Assembly (NCBI GenBank): GCA_934359185.1
Contig: CAKRLE010000003.1
Span: 201,785-265,784 of the forward strand
Direction of reading: 5' to 3'
From: an uncultured Lachnospira sp.
GTDB taxonomy: Bacteria; Bacillota; Clostridia; Lachnospirales; Lachnospiraceae
DNA: 64,000 bases
Below the pieces are notes generated by a model. The model ran no database searches. It saw only the letters and a list, made by a program, of their open reading frames with translations, and was not told where the DNA came from. A program made the position numbers and the translations under genes. Positions 27,931-37,062 of the stretch are shown piece by piece (the first letter of the stretch is position 1; every line of letters begins with the position of its first letter).

Positions 27931-28093
27931 CACATTAAGCCAACCATGTATTTTCAGCGCATTTACCGAAGCTATAATTGTGCTATTTTGGATTTATTTC
28001 ATTCATCCGGCTTATTTCAGCCAAAAATGGCAATTCCTACCCCAAAAATGGCAATTTCAACCACAAAATGTATTCTGCCATGCTTAAAATTGC

Positions 28094-29464
28094 TTAAATA
28101 ACGCTGAACTTTGCAATCTCCTGCTTTAAATCATTAGATACACCCTCATTGACATTCGTGCAGTCCTGAATATCTGTCATATTAGACAGAAGCTTATCAA
28201 CCGCATCTGAAAATGCTGATACTCTGCCCTTTTCCTCATCAATTGTATCAGATATCTGTAAAATCTTATCTCCTACATGTGCAGAAGAATCAAGCAATGT
28301 CTCTGTCTTGTTCTCAAAATCTGTCATAATGCCCTCTAATGTATCGGCATCCTGTGTATACTGCTGTGATGCAGCAACAAACTTATCATAATCATCAAGC
28401 ACATTAGTTGTAACATACTTAAGAAGCTTGTCTGATGATGCTGCAAGCTGTTCAACCGATGTAACAACCTCGTTGCTGATTTCCTGGATACTGTTAGCTG
28501 TATTTCTGCTGTTGTCAGCAAGCTGTCTGATTTCATCAGCGACAACCGCAAATCCCTTGCCTGCCTCACCAGCTCTTGCTGCCTCTATAGACGCATTAAG
28601 TGCAAGAAGATTTGTCTGGCTTGCTATTGATAAAATCTCATCGGTAAGGTCTCTGATTGCATTAACGCTCTTGCTACTCTCAACAGATGTACGAAGATCA
28701 TCCTCAAGTGACGCAGTAATCTGCTGTGATGCTTGCTTGCTGCTCCCTGCCATTGACTGTATTTCAGTCGCTCTATCCTTCATCTGGGCTGTGTAATCCT
28801 TACCAGATGCACTTGCATCAGCAATAGATGTACCATTCTCTTCTAAAAGCTTAATATCATGTGAAATTGCCTCAACAGCCTCTGATATCTCATCAATTTC
28901 GCTGCAAAGTCTGCCTGTCTCATCAGCAAGCTCATTCGCACTTGTTGAAGATGATGAAACAGTCTGTAAAATATTGCCTGATGAACTATCTAACGAAATA
29001 GAATGTCCCTCAATTCTCTTCATAATAACCTGAAGCTTGTCAAGAAACATGTTGATTCCAAATATAAGACGACCAATCTCATCCTGCTTCCTAGTCTCTA
29101 TACGCTCTTCCAGATTACCCTCGTTATTTTCCAGCTTTTCAATCAATGAATCAAGCTGTTTCTGAGTCTTCTGCAATGGCTTTACAACAGATACATATGT
29201 AACAATAATTGTAACAATAACCATCGCAAGCTGTAATGATGATATAATTCCATTAGTTGATAAACCAGCAGTAATACTGTCTGACATTCCTGCCGCTGTG
29301 TCACGTATCTGTTGTGGAACATCTGCCGATGTCGAATTAGTAATTTCCTGACAAGCACTTCTAAATGACTGGAACTGGCTTGTGGTACTTATGTTTACCA
29401 TCAAAGTTAATACAAATATAATAATTAATGGCAGCATAATCTTAAATGCTATGTGTTTTTTCAT
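28094..29464 (-). CDS. Methyl-accepting chemotaxis protein
   Basis: A 456-residue transducer. Two hydrophobic helices (about 7-25 and 72-94) enclose an external loop of only about 45 residues, too small for the usual sensory domain. A HAMP-like linker follows (about 95-155, including [14 protein letters not shown]). The signalling domain carries the conserved tip [20 protein letters not shown] (20 residues) and [15 protein letters not shown]. It should couple to CheA/CheW. With such a small outside domain it may sense membrane state or a bound partner. The ATG at 29464 is preceded by a modest AGGGAG; upstream in-frame residues look untranslated. Confidence 0.9.
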   Translation of the reverse strand: MKKHIAFKIMLPLIIIFVLTLMVNISTTSQFQSFRSACQEITNSTSADVPQQIRDTAAGMSDSITAGLSTNGIISSLQLAMVIVTIIVTYVSVVKPLQKTQKQLDSLIEKLENNEGNLEERIETRKQDEIGRLIFGINMFLDKLQVIMKRIEGHSISLDSSSGNILQTVSSSSTSANELADETGRLCSEIDEISEAVEAISHDIKLLEENGTSIADASASGKDYTAQMKDRATEIQSMAGSSKQASQQITASLEDDLRTSVESSKSVNAIRDLTDEILSIASQTNLLALNASIEAARAGEAGKGFAVVADEIRQLADNSRNTANSIQEISNEVVTSVEQLAASSDKLLKYVTTNVLDDYDKFVAASQQYTQDADTLEGIMTDFENKTETLLDSSAHVGDKILQISDTIDEEKGRVSAFSDAVDKLLSNMTDIQDCTNVNEGVSNDLKQEIAKFSVI

Positions 29465-29668
29465 TTCCCTGTATCTCCCTCTAATACAATTAGTTATTGT
29501 GAGGGACCATGTAAAAAGCGCACAAAACACCTGTTAAATTTTATCCCCCCACAAAAAAGAATAATCTATATATTTACATGTGTCAATCCCGATTTCTCTC
29601 AATTAAACCAAATTATTCCTGATGTTTTGCAATTCTGCTTCTGTCTGCAGCATTCCTGAACCCACAGA

Positions 29669-29705
29669 ATAAGCCTGTGCCAGTATAATATCAACTGGCA
29701 CAGGC
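29669..29705. terminator. Strong hairpin downstream of a small ORF
   Basis: AGCCTGTGCCAGT pairs perfectly with ACTGGCACAGGCT around TATAATATCA-type loop bases. Tails are only mildly T-rich. It could end the small minus-strand gene at 29732. Confidence 0.6.
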
Positions 29706-29731
29706 TCTAAGAACTTTGTTTAGTTCAGTTA

Positions 29732-30010
29732 TCAGTATGTATATTCATGACGTGGACAGTAGTAAAATGTCTGGAGCTGGCTGTTATTGTTGTAAGTAAC
29801 TGTATAGCAGTCTTCAGGCGCCATGTGGGTAGTCCCAACATTAACCTTCATATCGTAATAACGATTACCCTGCTGGCTGTTTCCCTGATATCCGGCATTC
29901 GTGCCATCACGTTTTACGCCTTTAGTATTACTGATTGTCTGAACAGGATACACTCTTGAATCGCTAAAAATTCCATTTGCTGCAATAATCCCTCCTTGGA
30001 CATATTTCAA
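29732..30010 (-). CDS. Small hypothetical protein, start uncertain
   Basis: An open frame of about 85-92 codons ending ...YYCPRHEYTY. It is rich in Tyr, Asn, Gln and Gly, has two Cys and no membrane helix, and no family is recognised. A perfect AAGGAGGG lies inside the 5' part, but no ATG follows it in this frame: the next codons are ATT ATT GCA. The frame's first possible start is the TTG at 30010, upstream of the Shine-Dalgarno. A rare start codon (ATT), a later GTG, or a decayed gene are all possible. The hairpin beyond the stop supports transcription. Confidence 0.35.
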   Translation of the reverse strand: MKYVQGGIIAANGIFSDSRVYPVQTISNTKGVKRDGTNAGYQGNSQQGNRYYDMKVNVGTTHMAPEDCYTVTYNNNSQLQTFYYCPRHEYTY

Positions 30011-30158
30011 AGTGTTCTTGTTATAAATCTATTATCGGCAGGTACTCATAAAAAGTATAGAGGTAAACTAAAATAAAATACACCTCTATAAGAACAAGTA
30101 CAATTTGGAACGATTGGCGCTCTATCTCCTGTCTTAGGCGAAGAAACAGTCTTACCAA

Positions 30159-30914
30159 TCAATCGGTAAACATCTGTACCCAATATCTGCCATTAGCATT
30201 GCTGAATCCCACACCTAGCTTTTTGAAATCACTCTTTATCATATTAGAATAATGAGCTGGAGAATTTTTCCAACCAGTTACAACATCTTCAGGACTATTT
30301 GCACCTGATGCGATATTCTCACCCGAAGAACTATATTTAATCCCATATGCAGTTAATGCAGTGCTATACTTTGAACCATTCGGTCTTGTATGTGATAATA
30401 CTTTTGCATTATCCATCTCCATAGCTCTTGTCGTTGCCGCATAACACATTGTAGTGTCAAGTGTAAGCGGACTTACCCCTGCCTCTGCTCTTATCTGATT
30501 AACCAAAGTTAACACTTCCTGATAATAATCCATATTGAGTTTTGCCTGCGCCGCCGGATCACCTGATACAACGCGGGATGCTGCTGTAGTCTTAGGCTGA
30601 GTGGATTCTGTTGTCTGCACTGCTGCTGTCTTAGGCTCTTCCTGTTCTTTTGCAATCGTTTCCTGTTCTTTTTCCTTTGCTTTAACAGACTCACTCTGCT
30701 TAGAATTATCTATTGTGCTTACCTCAGTTGTCTCTTCCTGCGTTGTCGGTTCCTGTTGAGTAGTTGTCTCCTGCTCTCTTGTTTCTTCTGATATATTAGT
30801 TGTAGTGTTCTGTTCACTAACATCTGATGTATTAACTGTTGATGAATTATTACCACATCCTGTTAATACCAATGTCATCATTGCTGTTGTTGCTAATAAT
30901 TTAATTTTTCTCAT
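30159..30914 (-). CDS. CAP-domain lipoprotein
   Basis: A 251-residue secreted lipoprotein. The signal peptide ends in the lipobox LVLTGC (Cys20). A long Glu/Gln/Thr-rich stalk (about 25-120) spans the wall, and a C-terminal CAP/SCP domain follows (about 130-250), with VLTLVNQIRAEAGVSPLTLD at its start, LSHTRPNGS (metal His) and SGENIASGANSPEDVVTGWK (20 residues). Bacterial CAP proteins (YkwD type) are common in Firmicutes; functions are mostly unknown. AAAGGGAG precedes the ATG. The gene lies 53 bp downstream of hairpin element A, so that element may be its 5' leader. Confidence 0.88.
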   Translation of the reverse strand: MRKIKLLATTAMMTLVLTGCGNNSSTVNTSDVSEQNTTTNISEETREQETTTQQEPTTQEETTEVSTIDNSKQSESVKAKEKEQETIAKEQEEPKTAAVQTTESTQPKTTAASRVVSGDPAAQAKLNMDYYQEVLTLVNQIRAEAGVSPLTLDTTMCYAATTRAMEMDNAKVLSHTRPNGSKYSTALTAYGIKYSSSGENIASGANSPEDVVTGWKNSPAHYSNMIKSDFKKLGVGFSNANGRYWVQMFTD

Positions 30915-30966
30915 GATAATCTCCCTTTGACTGTAACTATTTAGAAATTCTCACTGTTATTCCATC

Positions 30967-31169
30967 TTATAAATAAAGGGCATCACTTGTTAGTGATGCC
31001 CTTTATTTATAAGGTTGAACCACATCTCCATGCAGTTCATTAATTTAAAAAGTAAAGTTGTTTTTGAAAAATTTATAATGAGATTTTTAACTTGGTTTTA
31101 GTATATAAGTAAACGATTAACAAAGCATGTTATTTATGTTAATATGTAATTAATTAATTGTTAACAAAT
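30967..31169. repeat. Promoter/hairpin repeat element, copy A
   Basis: About 200 bp shared with copy B (33358-33568). It contains a perfect 21-bp stem with a TGTT loop (30967-31012), a second hairpin (about 31016-31040, GAAC...GTTC), an identical ~45-bp AT-rich block (TTTTTGAAAAATTTATAATG and on to TTGGTTTTAGTATAT), and the plus-strand promoter at 31117-31145. It lies between divergent genes, so the strong stem does not terminate either neighbour. Confidence 0.85.
31117..31145 (+). promoter_or_regulatory. Promoter in repeat copy A
   Basis: TTAACA, 17 nt, TAATAT. The same architecture and position are kept in copy B. It should drive the zinc-ribbon gene at 31195. Confidence 0.65.
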
Positions 31170-31194
31170 AATGAACGTAAAAAGGAAGTATACC

Positions 31195-31929
31195 ATGGCA
31201 GATAACAATAATGAATTAGGCAAAGAACTGGCTCTTATTATTAAATTTGATAAAGAAATAGATTACAAAAACATTAAATCTGTTAAATCATTATATGACG
31301 ATATTACTATGCACAATACCTTCAATACAATTCTTGGCAAAAAATACGCTGCTAAACTAAAAGATATCATTGATGGCAATGAGAACGAAAAATGTGTATT
31401 CTGTAATAAATTTATTTTCAACCCTGTCAGGACAGTATTCTGTCCAGACTGCATTGAAAAAATCATTTCCAGAAATGACCACCCAGCAACTAAGCCTTTA
31501 ACTGCATCTAATCATAACATTTCCACTAACGCCACGCAAAGGCAAAACACTCCCCAAAAGAATAAAAAGCGATTTACAGTCATAACTGCATTTATTCTGG
31601 TATTATCTCTAACCATCTGGGGATTGCTCAACCTTATTATTCCTCATTCCAGAAATGCCTTGAAATATATTGGTATCAATAATAGAATCAATGGCGTAAT
31701 ACTCAACACTTCATCCAACACATCACTCGATATTGCCGGTATTCATGTTGGTGATGCCGCATCAGACGTCATACAGGTCATGGACAATCTAGGTGCCGTC
31801 TACGACTACACCAACTCCTCATCTGGCATTACCGAGATATATTATCTTACATACAAAAAACGCAATTACAAAATCGTATTTGATATCAGTGACAGAAAAG
31901 TCGCACGAATAACAGCTGAAATCAATTAA
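31195..31929 (+). CDS. Zinc-ribbon membrane protein of unknown function
   Basis: A 244-residue protein. The N-terminal cytoplasmic part (1-120) includes a four-Cys zinc ribbon (CVFCNKF ... CPDC) around residues 68-91. One transmembrane helix follows (about 130-150), then an external C-terminal domain (about 165-244) with a GIHVGDAASDVIQVMDNLG-type segment that recalls small PepSY/BLIP-like folds; this resemblance is weak. The ATG at 31195 has AAAAGGAAG upstream; an earlier ATG at 31171 lacks a site. It is transcribed from the promoter in repeat A. Its end overlaps the next, convergent gene by 8 bp. No function is assigned. Confidence 0.7.
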   Translation: MADNNNELGKELALIIKFDKEIDYKNIKSVKSLYDDITMHNTFNTILGKKYAAKLKDIIDGNENEKCVFCNKFIFNPVRTVFCPDCIEKIISRNDHPATKPLTASNHNISTNATQRQNTPQKNKKRFTVITAFILVLSLTIWGLLNLIIPHSRNALKYIGINNRINGVILNTSSNTSLDIAGIHVGDAASDVIQVMDNLGAVYDYTNSSSGITEIYYLTYKKRNYKIVFDISDRKVARITAEIN

Positions 31930-32350
31930 TATACTCCCTGATTTTCTTCTCACTGTTAAGGCCGCACGCCACAACTGTCGACAAAATCATATAACGCACA
32001 ACATTTTTGGCTATCTCATCTTCAAACATTGCCTTCATCCTTGCAGGATAGCCCGACACCAGAAAATGCACATTATATTTGTCAGCTTTTCTTGATATAA
32101 ATGCACTTATATACAGACCATTGAGTGCTGCCGTTACAATCTCCTCATCCGTAACTGGCACATCTATCTTATATCCCTTTGATACAAATGTAACCTTTCT
32201 TCCGTTATCTTCTTTATCAATCTTAAAATTACCGTCCGCAATCTCCGCAATTGAATAATCCATCGTGTGTGTCATCATCGCTGAAAGAACATCCGTCTCA
32301 AGATTGTTGTCCGTTATATATTCATAAGCTTCATTTGGTGATTTAAACAT
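31922..32350 (-). CDS. Hypothetical protein, 142 residues
   Basis: A soluble 142-residue protein without recognised family. The sequence alternates charged helices and strands (for example DGNFKIDKEDNGRKVTFVSK) and has a mildly hydrophobic C-terminal segment (VVRYMILSTVVACGL). It lies 34 bp after the YitT gene with a ribosome binding site (AGGAGG-like, GGAGGC), so the two are probably cotranscribed. It converges with and overlaps the end of the zinc-ribbon gene by 8 bp. Confidence 0.65.
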   Translation of the reverse strand: MFKSPNEAYEYITDNNLETDVLSAMMTHTMDYSIAEIADGNFKIDKEDNGRKVTFVSKGYKIDVPVTDEEIVTAALNGLYISAFISRKADKYNVHFLVSGYPARMKAMFEDEIAKNVVRYMILSTVVACGLNSEKKIREYIN

Positions 32351-32383
32351 ACAGCCTCCTAATGTCGTTAAGTATCTACCTAT

Positions 32384-33268
32384 TTAATCCTGCGGAATAT
32401 CATGGAACCTTCCGTCCAGCTCCTGCGTCTTTACAATATTAATAAATGCATGCTCATCAATTGAACGTATCAAAGGTATCAGCTCTCTTTTCGCCTCAGA
32501 ATTGATTACTGAGTATATAAGTGTTCTCTCCTTCTCCTCATAGCAGCCGACTCCCTTAAAAAGTGTCGCATCATGGTTCGTCATTTCACGGATTGCATGA
32601 TATATCTCATTTGATTTGTCAGATATTATAAATAAAGTTTCCTTCTGATAGCGCTTATAGAGCATCTGGATAATCTGTGTGCTGCAGAACTGGTAAATTA
32701 TAGAATATAAAGCAATCGACCAGCCAAATAACGCACCCGCAACAACAAGCATGATAACATTGCCCACAAGAATATAATTCCACGCATCAATTCCCTTCAT
32801 TCTTGATAAGAATATGCTTATAAAATCTGTTCCACCTGTCGTCGCTCCAACATTTAAACACAGACTTATTGCAAATCCATTAAGTAATCCACCAAATACG
32901 CTGATCAGCATAATATCATCTGTGAACTGATATGGTGGCAGTATATCCACAAATACACTCGAAAGTATAATAACAACAATAGAATACAGCGTAAATCTCC
33001 TACCTATATATCTGTACGCAATGTAAGCCGGAATACAATTCAAAATCACATTGAATACTGTAAATGGAATATCAACCCCGATAAAATCCAGCCCAATCTT
33101 CTGCAACAAAAGCGATAGTCCGGAAAATCCTCCCGGAAATAATTCTCCCATCTTGGCAAAGCAACGGAGATTCCACGCATAAAATATCGATGCAAACACA
33201 ACAACGAATATTCTGAACACCTGATAAAATTTAGGATGCCTTAACTCTAACGATTGAAACATATTCAC
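32384..33268 (-). CDS. YitT-family membrane protein
   Basis: A 294-residue protein with five or six hydrophobic segments (about 10-190) and a C-terminal soluble DUF2179 domain (about 215-290). Family landmarks are FPGGFSGLSLLLQKIG near residue 42 and the GATTGGTDFIS segment near residue 140. The YitT family (PF02588) is widespread in Firmicutes with no firm biochemical role. It is preceded by repeat element B, whose minus-strand hairpins would lie in its 5' leader about 90 bp upstream. Confidence 0.87.
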   Translation of the reverse strand: MNMFQSLELRHPKFYQVFRIFVVVFASIFYAWNLRCFAKMGELFPGGFSGLSLLLQKIGLDFIGVDIPFTVFNVILNCIPAYIAYRYIGRRFTLYSIVVIILSSVFVDILPPYQFTDDIMLISVFGGLLNGFAISLCLNVGATTGGTDFISIFLSRMKGIDAWNYILVGNVIMLVVAGALFGWSIALYSIIYQFCSTQIIQMLYKRYQKETLFIISDKSNEIYHAIREMTNHDATLFKGVGCYEEKERTLIYSVINSEAKRELIPLIRSIDEHAFINIVKTQELDGRFHDIPQD

Positions 33269-33357
33269 GCACCTCCTTATGTAGAATTACGCATTTATAT
33301 TAATATTATTATACACATTCAATGTACTAATTCAATAATTCCCATGCAGCCGCATAG

Positions 33358-33568
33358 CATAAATAAGGGGCATCACTTATCAGCGACGCCCCTTATTTAT
33401 GGAGTAGAACTGCATCTTCATACAGTTCATAGTTTTGAGAAAAAAGTTTTTTTGTTTTTGAAAAATTTATAATGAGATTTTTAACTTGGTTTTAGTATAT
33501 CGGTAAACCATTAATAATGCATGTTATTTGTGTTAATATGCAGTTAACTAATTGTTAATAAATTATGA
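33358..33568. repeat. Promoter/hairpin repeat element, copy B
   Basis: Second copy of the element at 30967-31169. The main stem (33358-33401) has two positions that are A-C mismatches on the plus strand but G-U pairs on the minus strand. The second hairpin (GAAC...GTTC, about 33407-33430) is kept by changes that also pair on the minus strand. The AT-rich block and the plus-strand promoter are conserved. Confidence 0.85.
33511..33539 (+). promoter_or_regulatory. Promoter in repeat copy B
   Basis: TTAATA, 17 nt, TAATAT, matching the promoter in copy A. It drives the small gene at 33678 with a ~130-nt leader. Confidence 0.6.
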
Positions 33569-33677
33569 ACATGTGTATATTTGTTAAATTTTCAACAAAT
33601 TTGTTTACTTTTGCACTTATCAGTCCTATAATAATTCACGAATAAAAGGCACATACCTTATGAAAGAAGGAATTTTT

Positions 33678-34034
33678 ATGTTATTTCAGAAAAAAACACC
33701 TGAAGAAAAGATGGAAAAACTTGTACACAAAAAGGATTGGAGCCGCCTTGCAGACTATGTCTATGGAGACCACGACCAGAAGCTTGAACTAGCTCAGGCA
33801 CTGGCAACATCTGATGACAATAGCAGCCTTGATCTGCTTCTGCGTCTTGCTGATGTCGCAATAGCAGCCAACGAAGACGACGTTATGAACGCAGTATGCG
33901 AATCACTTAAAAAAGTCGGCAACGACCATGTAACTGCCGACCTGCAGGAGATTCTTCTAAAGCTTCCTAAAGAAAAGGAACCTCTTAAGAAAGAAATCAG
34001 CTCAACAATACAGCTGCTTCACAAGAAACTATAG
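33678..34034 (+). CDS. Small alpha-helical (HEAT-like) hypothetical protein
   Basis: A 118-residue, all-helical, soluble protein: LVHKKDWSRLADYVYGD, then repeated leucine-rich helices (ALATSDDNSSLDLLLRLADV, 20 residues; AVCESLKKVGND; LQEILLKLPKEKEPLKKEI). The pattern resembles two or three HEAT-type repeats. No family can be named with certainty. The ATG at 33678 has GAAGGAA upstream, the better choice over the ATG at 33660. The gene is expressed from repeat B and ends before a strong terminator. Confidence 0.65.
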   Translation: MLFQKKTPEEKMEKLVHKKDWSRLADYVYGDHDQKLELAQALATSDDNSSLDLLLRLADVAIAANEDDVMNAVCESLKKVGNDHVTADLQEILLKLPKEKEPLKKEISSTIQLLHKKL

Positions 34035-34088
34035 TAACTTAATTTTGTAATTTGATTGATTTCAAGCTAAATGTGATTTAATTATACT

Positions 34089-34152
34089 AATGCCCCATAG
34101 TGTCAGTGAAACCATCTTGTTCAAATATGGTTTCTTAATGACACTATGGGGC
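34089..34152. terminator. Long bidirectional terminator
   Basis: TGCCCCATAGTGTCA pairs with TGACACTATGGGGCA, with an inner AACCA/TGGTT stem. It lies between convergent genes (34034, plus; 34159, minus). Confidence 0.8.
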
Positions 34153-34158
34153 ATAATT

Positions 34159-36390
34159 TTATGATTCACGCCAATTCACATAACCAATCAAAATTGTCAT
34201 TAACATTAACATAATAATACCCATCAATAGAATACCATTATTATCTCCTGTTTTTGGAGATTCACTATTATTTACCTGCCCTGCAAAACTTACAGCTGCT
34301 GTTTCTGAGATATTTCCCGATGTTCCACCAGCCATACCAGAACCGGATATATTCCCTGTATTTTCTTCCGGTATTCTATCATCATTATTATTATTATTGT
34401 TGTTATTATTGTCGCCATTATTGTTGCTGTTATTGTTATTATTATTGCCACCATTATTATTACTGTTATTGTTGTTATTATTGCTGCCATTATTATTATT
34501 GCTGCCACCACCACTTTTAACAACAGTAAACTCGGCTGTTGCAGTTCCATTCAGTGATACAATGCTTATACTATGATTTCCTTCTGACAAAGACACTATA
34601 TATGATGGCGTAAGCGTAACTATAGTACTTCCTTCTTTCAACGTATAATCTTTATCCTTTGTGATAACATTTCCATCACACTCTACCCTCTGAAATTCGC
34701 TCAACGGAGCACTCGAACGAAATGACACAGTTGTATTTCCTGACAAAGAAGAATTACTAATATTAATTACAGTTTTATTCCCATCAAGGATTACTGGTTT
34801 CACAAGTTTCTCCAACGCGACACCATACTCAAGAACCTGTCCGCAGTCACTGCAATATACATCTCCTGTGTAACCGTACTCATCAAATGTAGGATCTTTC
34901 TGTCCCCGACGTATTGTATGAATATGGTTATGTGCATTGATTTCTCCGTATTCATTGCCACAAATATCACACACTGCTTTATGTATACAATCAGCTTCTC
35001 CTCCAGAATGTATATGGCTCTGATATTCCCCACCTTCTATAGAAAATGTAAGCTCATTATCATCTATACTGATAACCTTAATCTTTATCTTATCTTTAAC
35101 CTGGATTGTATCTCCAGCTCCCAGTGCAGCATCTGACTTAGTTGCCTGAGTTCCACCAAGAGCTTCATAATTCCAGCCATCTTCCCCTTTATATGTATTG
35201 CTCGGAAAACGCATTCCCTCATTAGCAAGATAACATACAAGCCCTGATTTCAGGTCAAGGTTCATCCCAGACACATTGGCCCCATCTGTACGTGTAAGCT
35301 TCTTTGTCTGAGAATCATATTTGTTGCCACCATTTCCAAAATTTCTATATTCAAGATATAATACCTTTTCGATTCCAGGTATAGCTATCTTATACCCTGC
35401 GATATCAGATTCACTTGCACTAATACCAGCAGCTTTAAGCGTATATGGCCCATCAACCTCTATAGTTTTAAGACTTTTTTCATCAACCCAGCCAAGTGCT
35501 TCTTTTTCCTTAATAGTTATTCCCTGAGGCACTGGTGATATAGCATTTGACATGGCAGACATATAATAAATAGGAGAAACACCAACATTATAATACAAAT
35601 CTTTCAGTTCAAATATATGCCCCATCTCATGTATCGGTGTCTTAAGCGAAACTATAGGCTCATTATCAGACGACTGATACAGATTATCATATGAATTAGT
35701 AAGCTGGACATAATACTTGCTTTTTATAATTTTACCACCAACATTAATTTCAATATAATCTGAATAATCCTTATAATTCCATAACGGATCATTACGATAA
35801 ACCGATATATTCTGTGTTGTATTCTTATATATAACAGTAATTGCATCTATCATGCCATCACCATTTTTATCAAGCTCTGAATAACTATACTGTCTGTTAC
35901 CATCTACATCAGTTATAGCATTGCCATTACTTACAGCATTGTTTACAGCATTAGACCAGTCCTGACGTAATTCATACATTCTGACTGCCTTCTCACCAGA
36001 TGTCTTATATCCAATTGGATTATCTGCACTATATGCCGCATAATAGCCTCTTTCATGAGGCAGCTTTATAGAACCGCCATTATCATATATGTATACACTA
36101 TTCATCCGGAGTTTGTTTCCTGATATACTTCTATAATAGTCAGAAACACAATAGTCCGCTGTATTATATGAATTATCCGTTATCTTCCTTACAGAATTAC
36201 CATCATATATATCATTAATAAATTCATCCTCGTCCGCAAATCTTGCAAACACAATGAGATTCGTAAAATTACTGTTATCCGCTTCTGCTGATACACTGAC
36301 CAGACCTGCTGTATCAGCCAACGTAATGCATAACAAGAACGATGCAATAGTATACACTATATGTTTCATACGTATTTTTATCATCTTCAT
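34159..36390 (-). CDS. Secreted M6-type metalloprotease with cell-wall sorting signal
   Basis: A 743-residue exported zinc protease. A signal peptide (about 1-36) is followed by the M6 (immune-inhibitor-A-like) catalytic domain (about 40-450) with HEMGHIFELKD around residue 250, where HExxH plus the later Asp matches the family. A Cys/His-rich stretch (about 455-520, CDICG and CSDCG pairs) looks like a zinc-binding module. A beta domain, a very Asn-rich linker (about 620-665) and a C-terminal SPKTGD motif with hydrophobic helix and short charged tail complete it. It is probably attached to the wall by a sortase. Monocistronic with AAAGGATG before the ATG. Confidence 0.85.
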   Translation of the reverse strand: MKMIKIRMKHIVYTIASFLLCITLADTAGLVSVSAEADNSNFTNLIVFARFADEDEFINDIYDGNSVRKITDNSYNTADYCVSDYYRSISGNKLRMNSVYIYDNGGSIKLPHERGYYAAYSADNPIGYKTSGEKAVRMYELRQDWSNAVNNAVSNGNAITDVDGNRQYSYSELDKNGDGMIDAITVIYKNTTQNISVYRNDPLWNYKDYSDYIEINVGGKIIKSKYYVQLTNSYDNLYQSSDNEPIVSLKTPIHEMGHIFELKDLYYNVGVSPIYYMSAMSNAISPVPQGITIKEKEALGWVDEKSLKTIEVDGPYTLKAAGISASESDIAGYKIAIPGIEKVLYLEYRNFGNGGNKYDSQTKKLTRTDGANVSGMNLDLKSGLVCYLANEGMRFPSNTYKGEDGWNYEALGGTQATKSDAALGAGDTIQVKDKIKIKVISIDDNELTFSIEGGEYQSHIHSGGEADCIHKAVCDICGNEYGEINAHNHIHTIRRGQKDPTFDEYGYTGDVYCSDCGQVLEYGVALEKLVKPVILDGNKTVINISNSSLSGNTTVSFRSSAPLSEFQRVECDGNVITKDKDYTLKEGSTIVTLTPSYIVSLSEGNHSISIVSLNGTATAEFTVVKSGGGSNNNNGSNNNNNNSNNNGGNNNNNNSNNNGDNNNNNNNNNDDRIPEENTGNISGSGMAGGTSGNISETAAVSFAGQVNNSESPKTGDNNGILLMGIIMLMLMTILIGYVNWRES

Positions 36391-36435
36391 CCAAACACAT
36401 CCTTTTATCTAAACCTGTTTTTTAACATACCATTC

Positions 36436-37032
36436 TTATAATTTTGTACCTTCCCACTTCTGATCTTTCTCACTCAGCACCAGTGGTGTTCCGTCTGCTA
36501 AAGTATACCCTTCCGCAGATGCATTTCCTTTGTATTCCCCCTTGACACCTGGCCATTCAATGCCAATAGAAGGGTCATTCCATGCCATGCCACCTTCGTC
36601 ATTAAGATGCCAGAAATCATTAACCTTATAACAAAATTCAGCTTCATCGCTAAGAACCAGAAAGCCATGAGCAAAACCCTCAGGAATAAGAAACTGCTTC
36701 TTATTATCTGCAGATAATATGATGCCATACCACTTGCCATATGTGGCAGAGCCTTCACGCAGGTCAACCGCAACATCAAATACCTCTCCGCGTATAACCC
36801 TTACAAGTTTACACTGTGGATATTGCTTCTGGTAATGTAATCCGCGAAGCACTCCCTTAGTAGACATAGACTGGTTATCCTGCACAAAATGCACATCAAG
36901 TCCAGCCTCCTTCATATCCCTTTCATTATATGTCTCAACAAAATATCCACGCGAATCTCCATGTACAGCAGGCTCAATTACGCAAAGCCCCTCAATTCCA
37001 CCGAGATTTTTTTCAACCTTAATCTGTCCCAT
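36436..37032 (-). CDS. rfbC: dTDP-4-dehydrorhamnose 3,5-epimerase
   Basis: A 198-residue cupin epimerase, third enzyme of dTDP-L-rhamnose synthesis. The motifs GDSRGYFVETYNERD, VQDNQSMSTKGVLRGLHYQ and GFAHGFLVLSDEAEFCYK contain the catalytic His/Asp and Tyr residues of the RmlC family. It is the last gene of the rfbA-B-D-C operon and gives rhamnose for cell-surface glycans. Confidence 0.95.
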   Translation of the reverse strand: MGQIKVEKNLGGIEGLCVIEPAVHGDSRGYFVETYNERDMKEAGLDVHFVQDNQSMSTKGVLRGLHYQKQYPQCKLVRVIRGEVFDVAVDLREGSATYGKWYGIILSADNKKQFLIPEGFAHGFLVLSDEAEFCYKVNDFWHLNDEGGMAWNDPSIGIEWPGVKGEYKGNASAEGYTLADGTPLVLSEKDQKWEGTKL

Positions 37033-37062
37033 TTTACCTAACTATTCTCCAATTATTATATG

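Noticed and set aside
30967-31012. Perfect 21-bp stem considered as a plain terminator
   Set aside because: It lies between divergent genes, so neither neighbour would be terminated; it is better treated as part of the duplicated element.
34379-34515. Dense trinucleotide repeat that could be mistaken for a CRISPR-like or microsatellite locus
   Set aside because: It encodes the Asn-rich linker of the M6 protease in frame; there are no spacers and no cas genes.
34254-34520. Plus-strand Tyr/Cys/His-rich ORF of 88 codons
   Set aside because: It is the antisense reading of the Asn-rich linker of the M6 protease.
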